Made by a program: the position numbers and the translations under genes. The notes beneath the pieces were generated by a model. The model made no database searches. It was given only the letters and a program-made list of their open reading frames with translations, and was not told the DNA's origin. DNA of 64,000 nt from Metabacillus sp. KUDC1714 (lineage in GTDB: Bacteria > Bacillota > Bacilli > Bacillales > Bacillaceae), in the NCBI RefSeq assembly GCF_014217835.1, contig NZ_CP055263.1:5335501-5399500 (forward strand). Reading direction: 5' to 3'. Shown in pieces: positions 43,882 through 52,256 of this stretch; the stretch's first letter is position 1; every line of letters begins with the position of its first letter.

Positions 43882-43968
43882 ATACTCTCCCCCTGTGACT
43901 TTTATTACATATATTGAAGGGTTTATCTGGTAGTCTTCATTTATGATGGTTGTTAATCAACTCTCACC

Positions 43969-44011
43969 ATTGTAATGGAAGTTTTTTTAGATGAATGTGA
44001 AAAATGTCACA
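43969..44011 (-). promoter_or_regulatory. FNR-type box and -10 of the NasC/Rieske operon
   Basis: TGTGAAAAATGTCACA (43996-44011) is a perfect FNR-type palindrome. Read on the minus strand, TACAAT starts 21 bases downstream (43974-43969), placing the box at -41.5 from a start near 43962. The palindrome also sits about 50 bases before the divergent Mrp-like gene, though no good -10 is seen on that side. Confidence 0.78.
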
Positions 44012-44062
44012 GTAAATCTTTTATTCAAAAAATGTTCGAAAAAAGATAATGAGGTGTTGGAT

Positions 44063-44800
44063 ATGATGAATGGTTCTGTTATTGCGATAACAAGTGGAAA
44101 AGGTGGAGTTGGGAAATCAACTGTTTCTGTTAATTTAGCAATTGCGCTAGCAAGGATGGGAAAAACAGTGGCACTCATCGATCTCGATATTTATGGATTT
44201 AGTATCCCGAAGATCATGAATTTGCAAAGTAGCCCAAAAACAGTAAATGGAAAAATCATTCCGGTTGAATCCCATGGGGTTAAAGTAATGTCAATGGGTT
44301 TCCTTATAAAAAATAATGAACCAGTTGTATGGAGAGGTCCCATGCTTGGCAAAATGGTGGAACACTTTTCAAAGGATGTCTTGTGGGGTGAGTTGGATTA
44401 CGTCCTGTTAGATATGCCACCAGGCACTGGAGATGTTGCACTTGATATGCATCACTTTATTCCACAAAGCAAAGAGATCATAGTTACAACACCACACAAG
44501 ACTGCAGCACATGTGGCGGAACGTGCTGGTACAATGGCGTTAAAGGCCAAACATGACATTCTAGGTGTAGTGGAAAATATGGCTTATTTTAAACCAAATG
44601 ATCGCGCGGAATTGTACTATTTATTTGGAAAGGGTGGCGGAACAGAGTTAGCAAATAAGCTCAATACAAACCTTCTAAGTCAGCTTCCAATCGAGGAACC
44701 GGTTGAAAGTACAGATACACCTGGGATTTATGAGGAAGGGACTAAACTTTATTCTGAATATAATTTGCTAGCGGAAAGAGTTCACTCGCTATTAAGCTAA
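44063..44800 (+). CDS. Mrp/SalA-like P-loop ATPase lacking the CxxC motif
   Basis: A 245-aa MinD/Mrp-type ATPase with the deviant Walker [11 protein letters not shown] at the N-terminus, the switch [10 protein letters not shown] and DMPPGTGD. Canonical Mrp/ApbC proteins carry iron-sulfur cluster scaffolding through CxxC after GVVENMS; here the segment reads [19 protein letters not shown], without Cys, as in B. subtilis SalA. I start at ATG 44063 behind GAGGTG; the longer frame would run through the FNR box. It is divergent from the NasC/Rieske operon, so it may assist assembly of that complex or regulate, as SalA does. Confidence 0.85.
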   Translation: MMNGSVIAITSGKGGVGKSTVSVNLAIALARMGKTVALIDLDIYGFSIPKIMNLQSSPKTVNGKIIPVESHGVKVMSMGFLIKNNEPVVWRGPMLGKMVEHFSKDVLWGELDYVLLDMPPGTGDVALDMHHFIPQSKEIIVTTPHKTAAHVAERAGTMALKAKHDILGVVENMAYFKPNDRAELYYLFGKGGGTELANKLNTNLLSQLPIEEPVESTDTPGIYEEGTKLYSEYNLLAERVHSLLS

Positions 44801-44887
44801 AAAACACATTTCAAATAAGGTATATTCATATAAAAACTTTTTTGTAATGCATAAGGCAGTTTTTTTCTTCTATTAAATAATGAAATA

Positions 44888-44911
44888 GGCTGACAAAATG
44901 CTTGTCAGCCT
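44888..44911 (-). terminator. terminator of the DsbA-like gene
   Basis: GGCTGACA and TGTCAGCC form a perfect 8-bp stem with a U-containing tail on the minus strand. Confidence 0.65.
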
Positions 44912-44943
44912 CATTGGTAAAAACGATTCAATGCCATTTGATC

Positions 44944-45588
44944 TTACTTTTCTACTTCTTCAATCCAAACCTTTTCCATTACTTCTAAAAAAACCTCAGA
45001 TGGTTGAGCCCCAGAAATCGCATATTTGCGATTTATTACATAAAAAGGTACACCTGTAACACCGATTTGTTGTGCGTCTTGTTCTTGTGCACGAACATCT
45101 GCTTCATATTCATTACTATTTAACATTGATTGCACCTTTTGTTGATCTAATCCAATTTCAGTTGCTAGTTCTATTAACGTTTTCATTTCTCCAACATGTC
45201 TTACTTCTGTAAAATAAGCTTTAAATAACCGTTCAACCATTTCATTTTCTTTCCCGAATTGCTTTGCTAAATGAATTAAACGATGAGCATTCAAAGTATT
45301 TGTTGCTTTTATTTTATCTAAATGATAGGTCAATCCAACCTCTTTTGCTTGTTCTGTTAATTGCAGATTCATCGCCTTGATTTGTTCTTTAGAAGTACCA
45401 TATTTTTTAGACAAAAGCTCTATATTGTCTTCTTCATAATGAACCTTTGCATCTGGGTTAAGTTCAAAGCTACGATACTCAATTTTCACTTCTTCTTTAT
45501 GTTGAAATTTCGCAAGCGCCTCTTCCAAGCGACGTTTTCCAATATAACAATACGGACAAATAATGTCTGACCAGATTTCGATAAGCAT
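44944..45588 (-). CDS. FrnE-like DsbA-family oxidoreductase
   Basis: A 214-aa thioredoxin-fold protein of the FrnE/DsbA group. The redox motif is CPYC in DIICPYCYIGKRRLEEAL close to the N-terminus; the cis-Pro loop is TGVPFYVINRKYAISGAQP. There is no signal peptide, so it is cytoplasmic, unlike periplasmic DsbA. Such proteins are annotated as polyketide-synthesis or isomerase-like oxidoreductases and contribute to thiol stress in some bacteria. The start is ATG 45588 behind GGAAGGAGG; the longer frame is upstream noise. Confidence 0.9.
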   Translation of the reverse strand: MLIEIWSDIICPYCYIGKRRLEEALAKFQHKEEVKIEYRSFELNPDAKVHYEEDNIELLSKKYGTSKEQIKAMNLQLTEQAKEVGLTYHLDKIKATNTLNAHRLIHLAKQFGKENEMVERLFKAYFTEVRHVGEMKTLIELATEIGLDQQKVQSMLNSNEYEADVRAQEQDAQQIGVTGVPFYVINRKYAISGAQPSEVFLEVMEKVWIEEVEK

Positions 45589-45731
45589 TAATTTTTTCCT
45601 CCTTCCAGGAAAGATCACCTATGAACAAATCTTTTCAATTGTGTTGATGGTGAGGTGATACGTTTAGTATGTAAGCGGTATACAGAGGTAACTCCTTGAA
45701 CAAAGTGTTACACCATTTGGGAAGAATTAAC

Positions 45732-46382
45732 CTATTCTACTTTTTTTGGCTCAGGATATTCAATTCCAAACGTTTCAACGGTTACTTGTTTAATCTTTTG
45801 CTCCTCTATTGGCTTGTCTTGTTGATCTGTTTTAACATCAACAATGCGATCCACTGCTTCCATTCCCTCGGTTACTTTTCCAAAAGCAGCATAGTCACCA
45901 TCTAAACTACTAGCATCTGCAACCATAATGAAAAATTGAGATCCTGCTGAGTCAGGTTCCTGAGTACGTGCCATGGAAATTACACCTCTTTCATGCTTCA
46001 CATTATTTTCAAAGCCATTAGAAGTAAATTCTCCTTTTATACTGTAATCAGGACCACCAGTACCGGTGCCATCTGGATCCCCACCTTGAATCATGAAACC
46101 AGGTATGACTCGATGGAAAATGACTCCATCATAAAAACCTGATTCTGCAAGAGTGATAAAATTATTTACAGTATTTGGTGCGATATTAGGATAAAGTTCA
46201 ACTTTTATCTCGTCATTATTTTCCATAGTTATTGTCACAATCGGGTTTTCTTCAATGACTTGAACGGATTTTTTAGTTTCTGAATCTCCAGTTTGAACTT
46301 CCCCTGAAGTATTACAGCCACCTACAATCATTAATATAATGCAAACAAACACCACTTGAACAAATCTAAATTTATTAACCAT
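45732..46382 (-). CDS. cyclophilin-type peptidyl-prolyl isomerase lipoprotein
   Basis: A 216-aa lipoprotein with signal ending IVGGC (Cys23) and a complete cyclophilin domain from about residue 48. The catalytic region FHRVIPGFMIQGGDP and SAGSQFFIM is intact, so it should isomerise Xaa-Pro bonds of proteins folding outside the membrane. It is larger than cytoplasmic PpiB because of the lipoprotein leader. The start ATG follows AAAGGAG. The gene is divergent from the DUF294-type gene and appears monocistronic. Confidence 0.92.
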   Translation of the reverse strand: MVNKFRFVQVVFVCIILMIVGGCNTSGEVQTGDSETKKSVQVIEENPIVTITMENNDEIKVELYPNIAPNTVNNFITLAESGFYDGVIFHRVIPGFMIQGGDPDGTGTGGPDYSIKGEFTSNGFENNVKHERGVISMARTQEPDSAGSQFFIMVADASSLDGDYAAFGKVTEGMEAVDRIVDVKTDQQDKPIEEQKIKQVTVETFGIEYPEPKKVE

Positions 46383-46573
46383 GTCTAACTCCTTTCTTGT
46401 TGAAAAAGCTCAATCATTCTTTCTACACAAAAAGAAAAAATCCTTCATTTAACGAACTGTGCAAACAAATTACTATGTAGCTAGAAAATCATATGTAACC
46501 TTTAAGTCTTTAACTTTCGTCCTGTTCTATGTTACCGTAAAAGTATACATGATACATGAAGGTGGTGTCTAAC

Positions 46574-48487
46574 TTGGCAATAAATGATTTACAACATCTT
46601 TTGAAAGATTACTACCCATTTACACTATTAACTGACTATCAGCTCCAAGAAATGGCGGATAAAGCAACGCTATCAACCTTTTCAAAAAATGAATTTATTT
46701 TTCATGAGGACCAATCAGCTGAAGAAATAGATCTTTATTTCCTTGTTTCAGGGCTAGCCAAAAATATTCTGCATCAAAGGAATGGGAAGCAATTATCGCT
46801 TCGCTATTATTATCCTGGTGATATCATCGGATTAATGGTGATGTTTACAAGTGGTGAATTAAATTTTTCTGTTCAAGCTTTAGAGGATAGTACTGTATTT
46901 AAACTCAATAAGCGCCATTTTTTTGAAATGATGACCCGCAATAATGATTTTTCGAAAGTGATTTGGGGAAGCATCGGGGAACGGACAAAATCCTTGTATG
47001 ACGAGATGAAAAATAAGACGTCTTACGAGGATGAGGAAAATGTCCAATTATTGAAAACCCGTGTCAAAGTATTAATGGACTCGCCAACCTTTATTCATCC
47101 AGAGACAACGATGGAAAATGCTGCTATCGTTTTAAAAGAAGAAGGTATAACGGGATTAGTTGTTAGCAATAACTCCTCTAAAATGCTGGGAGTCCTAACA
47201 TTCAGAGAGATACTACATTATATAACTGAGAATTCAGATAGAAATAAAGTTAAAGACTGGATGGATCAAACTCCTTATTTCGTTGAAGCTGATGCATTCG
47301 CATTTGAAGCTCTTTCCTTTATTAAAAATAAGGCAATAGAGTTTATACCAGTTACTTATAATGAAAAAATCATCGGTACATTATCTAGTCGATCCTTTCT
47401 AAATCTTCAAGATTCTAGCTATTTGGATCTAACATACAATGTAAAAAACTCATATTCTTTAGACTTACTTATAAAGGAAGGGCCACTAGTAAACACAACA
47501 CTCCAATCATTTGTTCAGAGCTTAGTTGATAAAGAGAGCTACGCTTATGAAGTTGCAGAAGTAATTACAAATCATAACGACAATCTCCATAGACAAATTA
47601 TTAAACTTACTGAAAATGAAATGAAATCTGAAGGCTATGGAACTCCACCGATTAATTACTGTTTTATTATAATGGGGAGTCAAGCAAGACATGAACAAGG
47701 ATTTCGTACTGATCAGGATAATGGAATGATTTTAAATGATTATGAACATTTGCCAAATAGGACAGCAATTGATGAGTATTTTGAGATATTTACGAAAAAG
47801 GTAAATCATCATTTAAGTGAATCTGGATTTCCTGAATGTACTGGTGGAATTATGGCCAAAGAAAATAAATGGAGAAGATCATTAACAGGTTGGAAAAATG
47901 AAATTGATGTGTGGAAAAAGGAGCTTGATGCCGAAGAAATACAGAACTTTACTATGTTCTATGATTTTAGACCAATTTATGGTGATTTTTCTTTAGCAGA
48001 GATAATTCGAGAGTTCGTAACAGATAGAGCAACACGCTCAAAAACGCTGCAGCAGTTATTAATGAAGGATGCAATCCGTTATAAAATACCTGCCCACCCT
48101 TTTGGAATTATGAATTTAAAGCAAAAAAATAAAATAATAAACGTAAAAAAAACGGGTCTTACTCAAATTATTTATTCAACAAGAATTAACGCGATAAAAT
48201 ATGGTATCCATGAAGTTAGTACGGTGAAAAGGCTTGATGCATTGAAAAAAATTCATGCCATGCATCCTAGAGACGTAGAAAACGCAAAAACGGCTCTTCA
48301 CTATTTACATTTTTATCGATTACAGCAAAATTTAACGGAGTTATCCAAAAATGAACCAGTTACAAATGAAGTGAACGTTTTTGAGCTTTCAAAAGAAGAT
48401 CGCTTAAAAATAAAAGAAGCTTTGCAAGTTGCTCATCGTATGCAACAAATAACGAAGATCAGCTTTAATCGAAACCGGGTGGTGTAG
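46574..48487 (+). CDS. cNMP-binding/CBS/DUF294 nucleotidyltransferase-like signalling protein
   Basis: A 637-aa multidomain protein. Residues 15-125 form a cyclic-nucleotide-binding-like fold (YYPGDIIGLMVMFTSG), 150-285 a CBS pair, 300-450 a GlnD-like DUF294 domain with the nucleotidyltransferase-type GSQARHEQGFRTDQDNGM, and 470-630 the helical DUF294 C-terminal domain. Similar proteins are found next to acetate permease or acetyl-CoA synthetase genes and next to a 3'-5' exonuclease, as here. The start is TTG 46574 after AAGGTGGTG; the upstream ATG overlaps that site. The target it modifies, if any, is unknown. Confidence 0.85.
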   Translation: MAINDLQHLLKDYYPFTLLTDYQLQEMADKATLSTFSKNEFIFHEDQSAEEIDLYFLVSGLAKNILHQRNGKQLSLRYYYPGDIIGLMVMFTSGELNFSVQALEDSTVFKLNKRHFFEMMTRNNDFSKVIWGSIGERTKSLYDEMKNKTSYEDEENVQLLKTRVKVLMDSPTFIHPETTMENAAIVLKEEGITGLVVSNNSSKMLGVLTFREILHYITENSDRNKVKDWMDQTPYFVEADAFAFEALSFIKNKAIEFIPVTYNEKIIGTLSSRSFLNLQDSSYLDLTYNVKNSYSLDLLIKEGPLVNTTLQSFVQSLVDKESYAYEVAEVITNHNDNLHRQIIKLTENEMKSEGYGTPPINYCFIIMGSQARHEQGFRTDQDNGMILNDYEHLPNRTAIDEYFEIFTKKVNHHLSESGFPECTGGIMAKENKWRRSLTGWKNEIDVWKKELDAEEIQNFTMFYDFRPIYGDFSLAEIIREFVTDRATRSKTLQQLLMKDAIRYKIPAHPFGIMNLKQKNKIINVKKTGLTQIIYSTRINAIKYGIHEVSTVKRLDALKKIHAMHPRDVENAKTALHYLHFYRLQQNLTELSKNEPVTNEVNVFELSKEDRLKIKEALQVAHRMQQITKISFNRNRVV

Positions 48488-48493
48488 TACAGT

Positions 48494-49219
48494 TTGCCGA
48501 ATGATTTAAAAATCTTAAAATATTTACTTTGGGACCAGCTTTTTTTAAAATTTCAAATCAGCAAGATGATAGGGATACCTGAATATAAAGAAGCTGCACA
48601 ATCCATCGAAGAATTTATACACAGTCAAGAAGGTTTAATAAAAACAGATCTAGCCTCATGTACATTTACAATTTTCGATTTAGAAACAACCGGTTTTTTC
48701 CCTGAAATAGGTGATGAAATTCTTTCAATTGGAGCAATAAAGGTGAAAGATTTTTGTATTCAATATGACGATGCTTTTTATACTGTCATGAAACCGATTA
48801 ATAAGATCCCAAAAAACATTCAGGAGCTTACAGGATTATCGTCTGATACACTTGATAAGGCACAATCATTTCCAGTAGGATTAAAAAGGTTTCTAGAATT
48901 TAGTAAAGGCAGCATACTTGTCGCACACCCCGCTACCTTCGATATTGAGTTCATTAAAAAGGTAATCAAACAATGGAAGCTTCCTTGTTTTTTACCAGAA
49001 TATATTGATTCTCATGTGTTAGCCAATGATTTATTTTTTGGTAAACGAAATTATTTAGATAATTTAATTGATCGATTAAATATCACAGAAAGAGAAAGAC
49101 ACCATGCTTTAAATGATGCGATTATGACTGCAGATATTTTTGTTCAACTGCTAAAGTCCTATGCAGAAACATCTATTACAATTGTTGAGGAATTACTTGA
49201 AATTGAATCACACTCATGA
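48494..49219 (+). CDS. DEDDh 3'-5' exonuclease (DnaQ/PolC-like)
   Basis: A 241-aa exonuclease. The DEDDh signature is present: Exo I FDLETTGFF, Exo II with HPATFDIEFI and Exo III HHALNDAIMTADIF. It begins 6 bases after the DUF294 gene, with a TTG start at 48494 and GGTGGTG overlapping the end of that gene, so the two are translationally linked. The N-terminal 55 residues are an extra helical segment. Pairing of this exonuclease with a DUF294 protein is recurrent in bacteria, which suggests a shared pathway whose nature is unknown. Confidence 0.88.
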   Translation: MPNDLKILKYLLWDQLFLKFQISKMIGIPEYKEAAQSIEEFIHSQEGLIKTDLASCTFTIFDLETTGFFPEIGDEILSIGAIKVKDFCIQYDDAFYTVMKPINKIPKNIQELTGLSSDTLDKAQSFPVGLKRFLEFSKGSILVAHPATFDIEFIKKVIKQWKLPCFLPEYIDSHVLANDLFFGKRNYLDNLIDRLNITERERHHALNDAIMTADIFVQLLKSYAETSITIVEELLEIESHS

Positions 49220-49226
49220 AGCATAA

Positions 49227-49258
49227 AGAACAGGCGTGAGTAAACTCACGCCTGTTCT
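49227..49258. terminator. bidirectional terminator between convergent genes
   Basis: Perfect 14-bp GC-rich stem AGAACAGGCGTGAG / CTCACGCCTGTTCT with a TAAA loop. Confidence 0.85.
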
Positions 49259-49265
49259 ATTCATG

Positions 49266-49520
49266 CTATATCTTTTTAAAGACTGCAACTTTCGTTTCAA
49301 TCTCACCAACTTCAAGGTCAGTTATATGTGAAAAACTATATACACATCCATATCCATCTATATCAAATAATGTCATTTCCATAAAGTCCTGTGGCAATTC
49401 GTGTAAATGCTTTAAAATGAGTTCATTTTCTGATTTGTGATAAAGATCCCCCTCTTGTAAGTAGTGAACAAAAGGATTTGTATCAAGACGATTTTCAATA
49501 GGAATGTTAACAAATTTCAT
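49266..49520 (-). CDS. 84-aa protein of unknown function
   Basis: A small soluble acidic protein with ATG 49520 behind GAGGTG. It has a mixed alpha/beta character (ELILKHLHELPQDFMEMTLF, then DLEVGEIETKVAVFKKI), with no signal and a single Cys. It shares a bidirectional terminator with the exonuclease gene. No family is recognised. Confidence 0.65.
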   Translation of the reverse strand: MKFVNIPIENRLDTNPFVHYLQEGDLYHKSENELILKHLHELPQDFMEMTLFDIDGYGCVYSFSHITDLEVGEIETKVAVFKKI

Positions 49521-49650
49521 TTAAAAGCACCTCACAATTTAGTTTTCTGTATTTTCTGATTATTTATATAATACACTATAAGTCACTGTTTGAAAACTAT
49601 TTTTTAAAAATTATTTGTTGACAATTTTTTCAAATAAAATCACAACAAAT

Positions 49651-49700
49651 AATCCCTTCTACTAATTACCATCGTTTCTTTAACTCTATTAATCCCTTCT
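49651..49700. repeat. two direct repeats of AATCCCTTCT spaced 40 bp
   Basis: AATCCCTTCT occurs at 49651-49660 and 49691-49700, each followed at a short distance by AATTACC. They lie in the promoter region of the metalloprotease-like gene. A spacing of 40 bp is about four helical turns, so they could be paired regulator sites. Confidence 0.4.
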
Positions 49701-49770
49701 ATTATAAACAAATGATACCAATTACCTTAAAACTAATACATGTTAAAATAATAACAAGGATGTGACATGT

Positions 49771-50784
49771 ATGCTGAAAATACGACAATATTTTATTATA
49801 TTAGTATTAACTTTCCCCTTTCTTGTCAGTTTTAATTCAAATGATGTAAATGGGAAATACATTGCTTCCTATCAATCTCCTGAAGGAATTCAGTTTGTTA
49901 GTAATTCAAATGAGTGGGATAAGACAAAACTAATAGATTTGTATAAGACACTTATAAAAAATAAGCATGGAGAAGAAATTAAACTCTTAAAAGAAGTAAA
50001 AATAAATGGTGGTCCTCTATCATCTTCGTTAACAAAAGGGAGTTATCATGCTCTTACAAGTACGATTACGTTATATCAAGGTGATAAGTACACAGAACCT
50101 TCAGCATATCAGGAGACACTTTCACATGAATATGGTCATCATTTTGCGTATCATTATTTTCCATCCCACCATCTCCCCTTCTCTGAATGGTTATCGGTAC
50201 GTGGGATCGATGTGTCTGAAGTACGCTGGGATGCTTTTTGGAATTACGAAGAAAATAATCATGCATATTACCCACAGGAAATTTTTGCAGATGATTATGT
50301 GTTATTGTATGGGGCAACAAATGAGGTTGAAGCAGTTGATGTTTTTAATAATGAAGCCTTCTACCTAAGAACTGATCATGAAAACCAACAGTTTCCAAAT
50401 GTGCTAGAAAATCGTGAGCTGCGTTCATTTCTTGAAGAGGAAAGTGGAATAGAAATTGACGAAGATCGTCTACTCGAATCTCCAAGGTTAACAGAATGGA
50501 ATGACACTAAGGCTTCATACGCCATTACTGAAAAACCAAATGTAGCATATCGGTTAAATCTTACATTTCATAATTTTGAAACTAACGATGATACTAGTGA
50601 GCACTTTGAACTTTACGAGATTACAACAGATAAAAACAAAGAACGTATAGATTTTTCATTAGATCAAATTGATCAAGACATTTTTTCTAATTACGATTAC
50701 GTTACAGCCAACCTAGATGTAGTTGATTTATCAACATCTATTGGATTTGAAACTGAGGAGATTACCTTAGAATTAAATATGTAA
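49771..50784 (+). CDS. secreted HEYGHH metalloprotease-like protein
   Basis: A 337-aa exported protein. A hydrophobic signal or anchor occupies residues 4-22 (YFIILVLTFPFLVSF). The zinc-binding HExxH motif is in LSHEYGHHFAYH (about residue 120), and YPQEIFADDYVLLYG downstream supplies a probable third ligand. The last 100 residues look like a beta-sandwich. I do not recognise a named peptidase family, although the arrangement is gluzincin-like. The start ATG 49771 is behind AAGGAT. Upstream are paired direct repeats. It may act on extracellular proteins; whether it is catalytically active is unproven. Confidence 0.7.
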   Translation: MLKIRQYFIILVLTFPFLVSFNSNDVNGKYIASYQSPEGIQFVSNSNEWDKTKLIDLYKTLIKNKHGEEIKLLKEVKINGGPLSSSLTKGSYHALTSTITLYQGDKYTEPSAYQETLSHEYGHHFAYHYFPSHHLPFSEWLSVRGIDVSEVRWDAFWNYEENNHAYYPQEIFADDYVLLYGATNEVEAVDVFNNEAFYLRTDHENQQFPNVLENRELRSFLEEESGIEIDEDRLLESPRLTEWNDTKASYAITEKPNVAYRLNLTFHNFETNDDTSEHFELYEITTDKNKERIDFSLDQIDQDIFSNYDYVTANLDVVDLSTSIGFETEEITLELNM

Positions 50785-50930
50785 TTTTTAGAAATCCGCG
50801 GTAATACTTACTATATTAATAGGGAAAAATCAATTCCGAAAAAAACTTTCGGAATTATCCTTGCAAAAGATCGAATCTTCTGTTATATTACAGTCAACTA
50901 AAAATATTTTCTTACTTCAATAAATTTGGA

Positions 50931-51110
50931 GTGAGGATAGAGGCGCAAAGACATTAGTACACAATATGAGGAGAATGAGGTCCTATGATCATTGTGGAAA
51001 GGGGAATTTGCCGAAGTGGATAGAATCTCATGTTCTTGAAGCTGGTTCTGCTATTGAATAAATGCAGGACTGTCATATAGGGAACTATATGGAGGGCTAT
51101 CTTTCGCACG
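50931..51110 (+). ncRNA. lysine riboswitch (L box)
   Basis: The five-way-junction lysine aptamer is recognisable by its conserved pieces in order: GAGGATAGAGGCGCAAAG, ATTAGTA, AGGAGAATGA, GGAAAGGGGAATTTGCCGAAG, ACTGTCATAT and GGAGGGCTATC. It lies upstream of dapA, whose product feeds lysine synthesis, and is followed by a terminator at 51139-51171. High lysine should fold the aptamer and favour termination. Each quoted piece is part of the Rfam-type consensus as I remember it. Confidence 0.93.
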
Positions 51111-51138
51111 GGAACGATTTTTGATACATATTGTTTCT

Positions 51139-51171
51139 AAGCATCAGCGAATCCCTCGTTGTTGCTTTTTT
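51139..51171 (+). terminator. riboswitch-controlled terminator before dapA
   Basis: AAGCATCAGCGA pairs with TCGTTGTTGCTT and is followed by U6; it lies between the lysine aptamer and the dapA start. Confidence 0.85.
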
Positions 51172-51236
51172 GCGTTTACTATGAATGGCCCTGACCACCT
51201 CTAAATTTACAAAAACTATATAAAGGGTGTGAAGTT

Positions 51237-52127
51237 ATGAATTACGGCCAAGTTTTAACAGCAATGATTACCCCGTTTGATCATAATGGTGAGGTTGATT
51301 TTAACGCAACAGAAAATTTAGTGAATTATTTAATAGCTAATGGTTCGGATGGATTAGTTATAAATGGGACAACTGGTGAGTCTCCTACTTTAACGACAGA
51401 AGAGAAAGTAGATTTATTTAAATTTGTTGTACAGATTGTTAATGGTAGAGTTCCTGTCATCGCTGGAACAGGATCAAATAACACGAAAGCTTCTATTAGC
51501 TTAACTAGTCTTGCTGAAGAAGCAGGTGTCGATGGAATTATGCTTGTTACTCCATACTATAACAAGCCATCACAAGAAGGAATGTATCAACACTTTAAAG
51601 CGATTGCCGAAACAACATCATTGCCAGTAATGCTTTATAATATTCCAGGTCGAAGTAGTGTTAACATGTCTGTAGAGACCATTGTTCGTCTCTCACAACT
51701 AGATAATATTGTTTCAATTAAGGAAGCAAGTGGTGACTTAGATGCAATGGCAGAGATCATTAGCAAAACACCTAATGATTTTTCAGTGTACAGTGGAGAT
51801 GATGCCCTAACATTACCGCTTTTAGCTATTGGTGGAACGGGAATAATCTCAGTATCATCACACATCATTGGTAATGAAATGCAAGATATGATTAATCAAT
51901 TTAAAAATGGTGATGTCACTGAAGCTGCTACCTTACATCGCAACCTTCTTCCTATAATGAAAGCAATGTTTGCTGCACCAAACCCAACACCAGTAAAAGC
52001 AGCGTTAAATATGAGAGGAATATCTGTTGGTGGTGTTCGTTTACCACTGATCCCATTAAACAATGAAGAAGAAAGAGCACTTCAAGCTACCCTACAAACT
52101 AGTAACCTAGTAGAAGTTCCACGATGA
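51237..52127 (+). CDS. dapA: 4-hydroxy-tetrahydrodipicolinate synthase
   Basis: A 296-aa DapA that condenses pyruvate with aspartate semialdehyde, the branch point to lysine, diaminopimelate and spore dipicolinate. TIM-barrel landmarks are GTTGESPTLT, the Tyr in VTPYYNKPSQEG and the Schiff-base Lys in IVSIKEASGD. The length is typical. It is preceded by a lysine riboswitch and terminator, which marks it as a lysine-repressed copy. Since bacilli often have another dapA in the asd-dapG operon, this is probably an additional, riboswitch-controlled paralog. A strong terminator follows. Confidence 0.94.
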   Translation: MNYGQVLTAMITPFDHNGEVDFNATENLVNYLIANGSDGLVINGTTGESPTLTTEEKVDLFKFVVQIVNGRVPVIAGTGSNNTKASISLTSLAEEAGVDGIMLVTPYYNKPSQEGMYQHFKAIAETTSLPVMLYNIPGRSSVNMSVETIVRLSQLDNIVSIKEASGDLDAMAEIISKTPNDFSVYSGDDALTLPLLAIGGTGIISVSSHIIGNEMQDMINQFKNGDVTEAATLHRNLLPIMKAMFAAPNPTPVKAALNMRGISVGGVRLPLIPLNNEEERALQATLQTSNLVEVPR

Positions 52128-52199
52128 ATGGCTCTTTTGATTTTCGCTCATTCATCTAAGTTTCAAAATATACCATGCATTTACAGATTCTAATGCATA

Positions 52200-52248
52200 G
52201 AAAAAAGCCAACATGATGAGTAAGATTTCTCCTCATGTTGGCTTTTTA
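52200..52248. terminator. bidirectional terminator between dapA and the P-type ATPase gene
   Basis: AAAAAAGCCAACATGA(T)GAG pairs with CTCATGTTGGCTTTTT; A and U tracts serve both convergent genes. Confidence 0.88.
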
Positions 52249-52256
52249 TAAGTTTT

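Noticed and set aside
43991..44062. Upstream start of the Mrp-like gene
   Set aside because: It would translate through the FNR palindrome and has no ribosome binding site; ATG 44063 follows GAGGTG.
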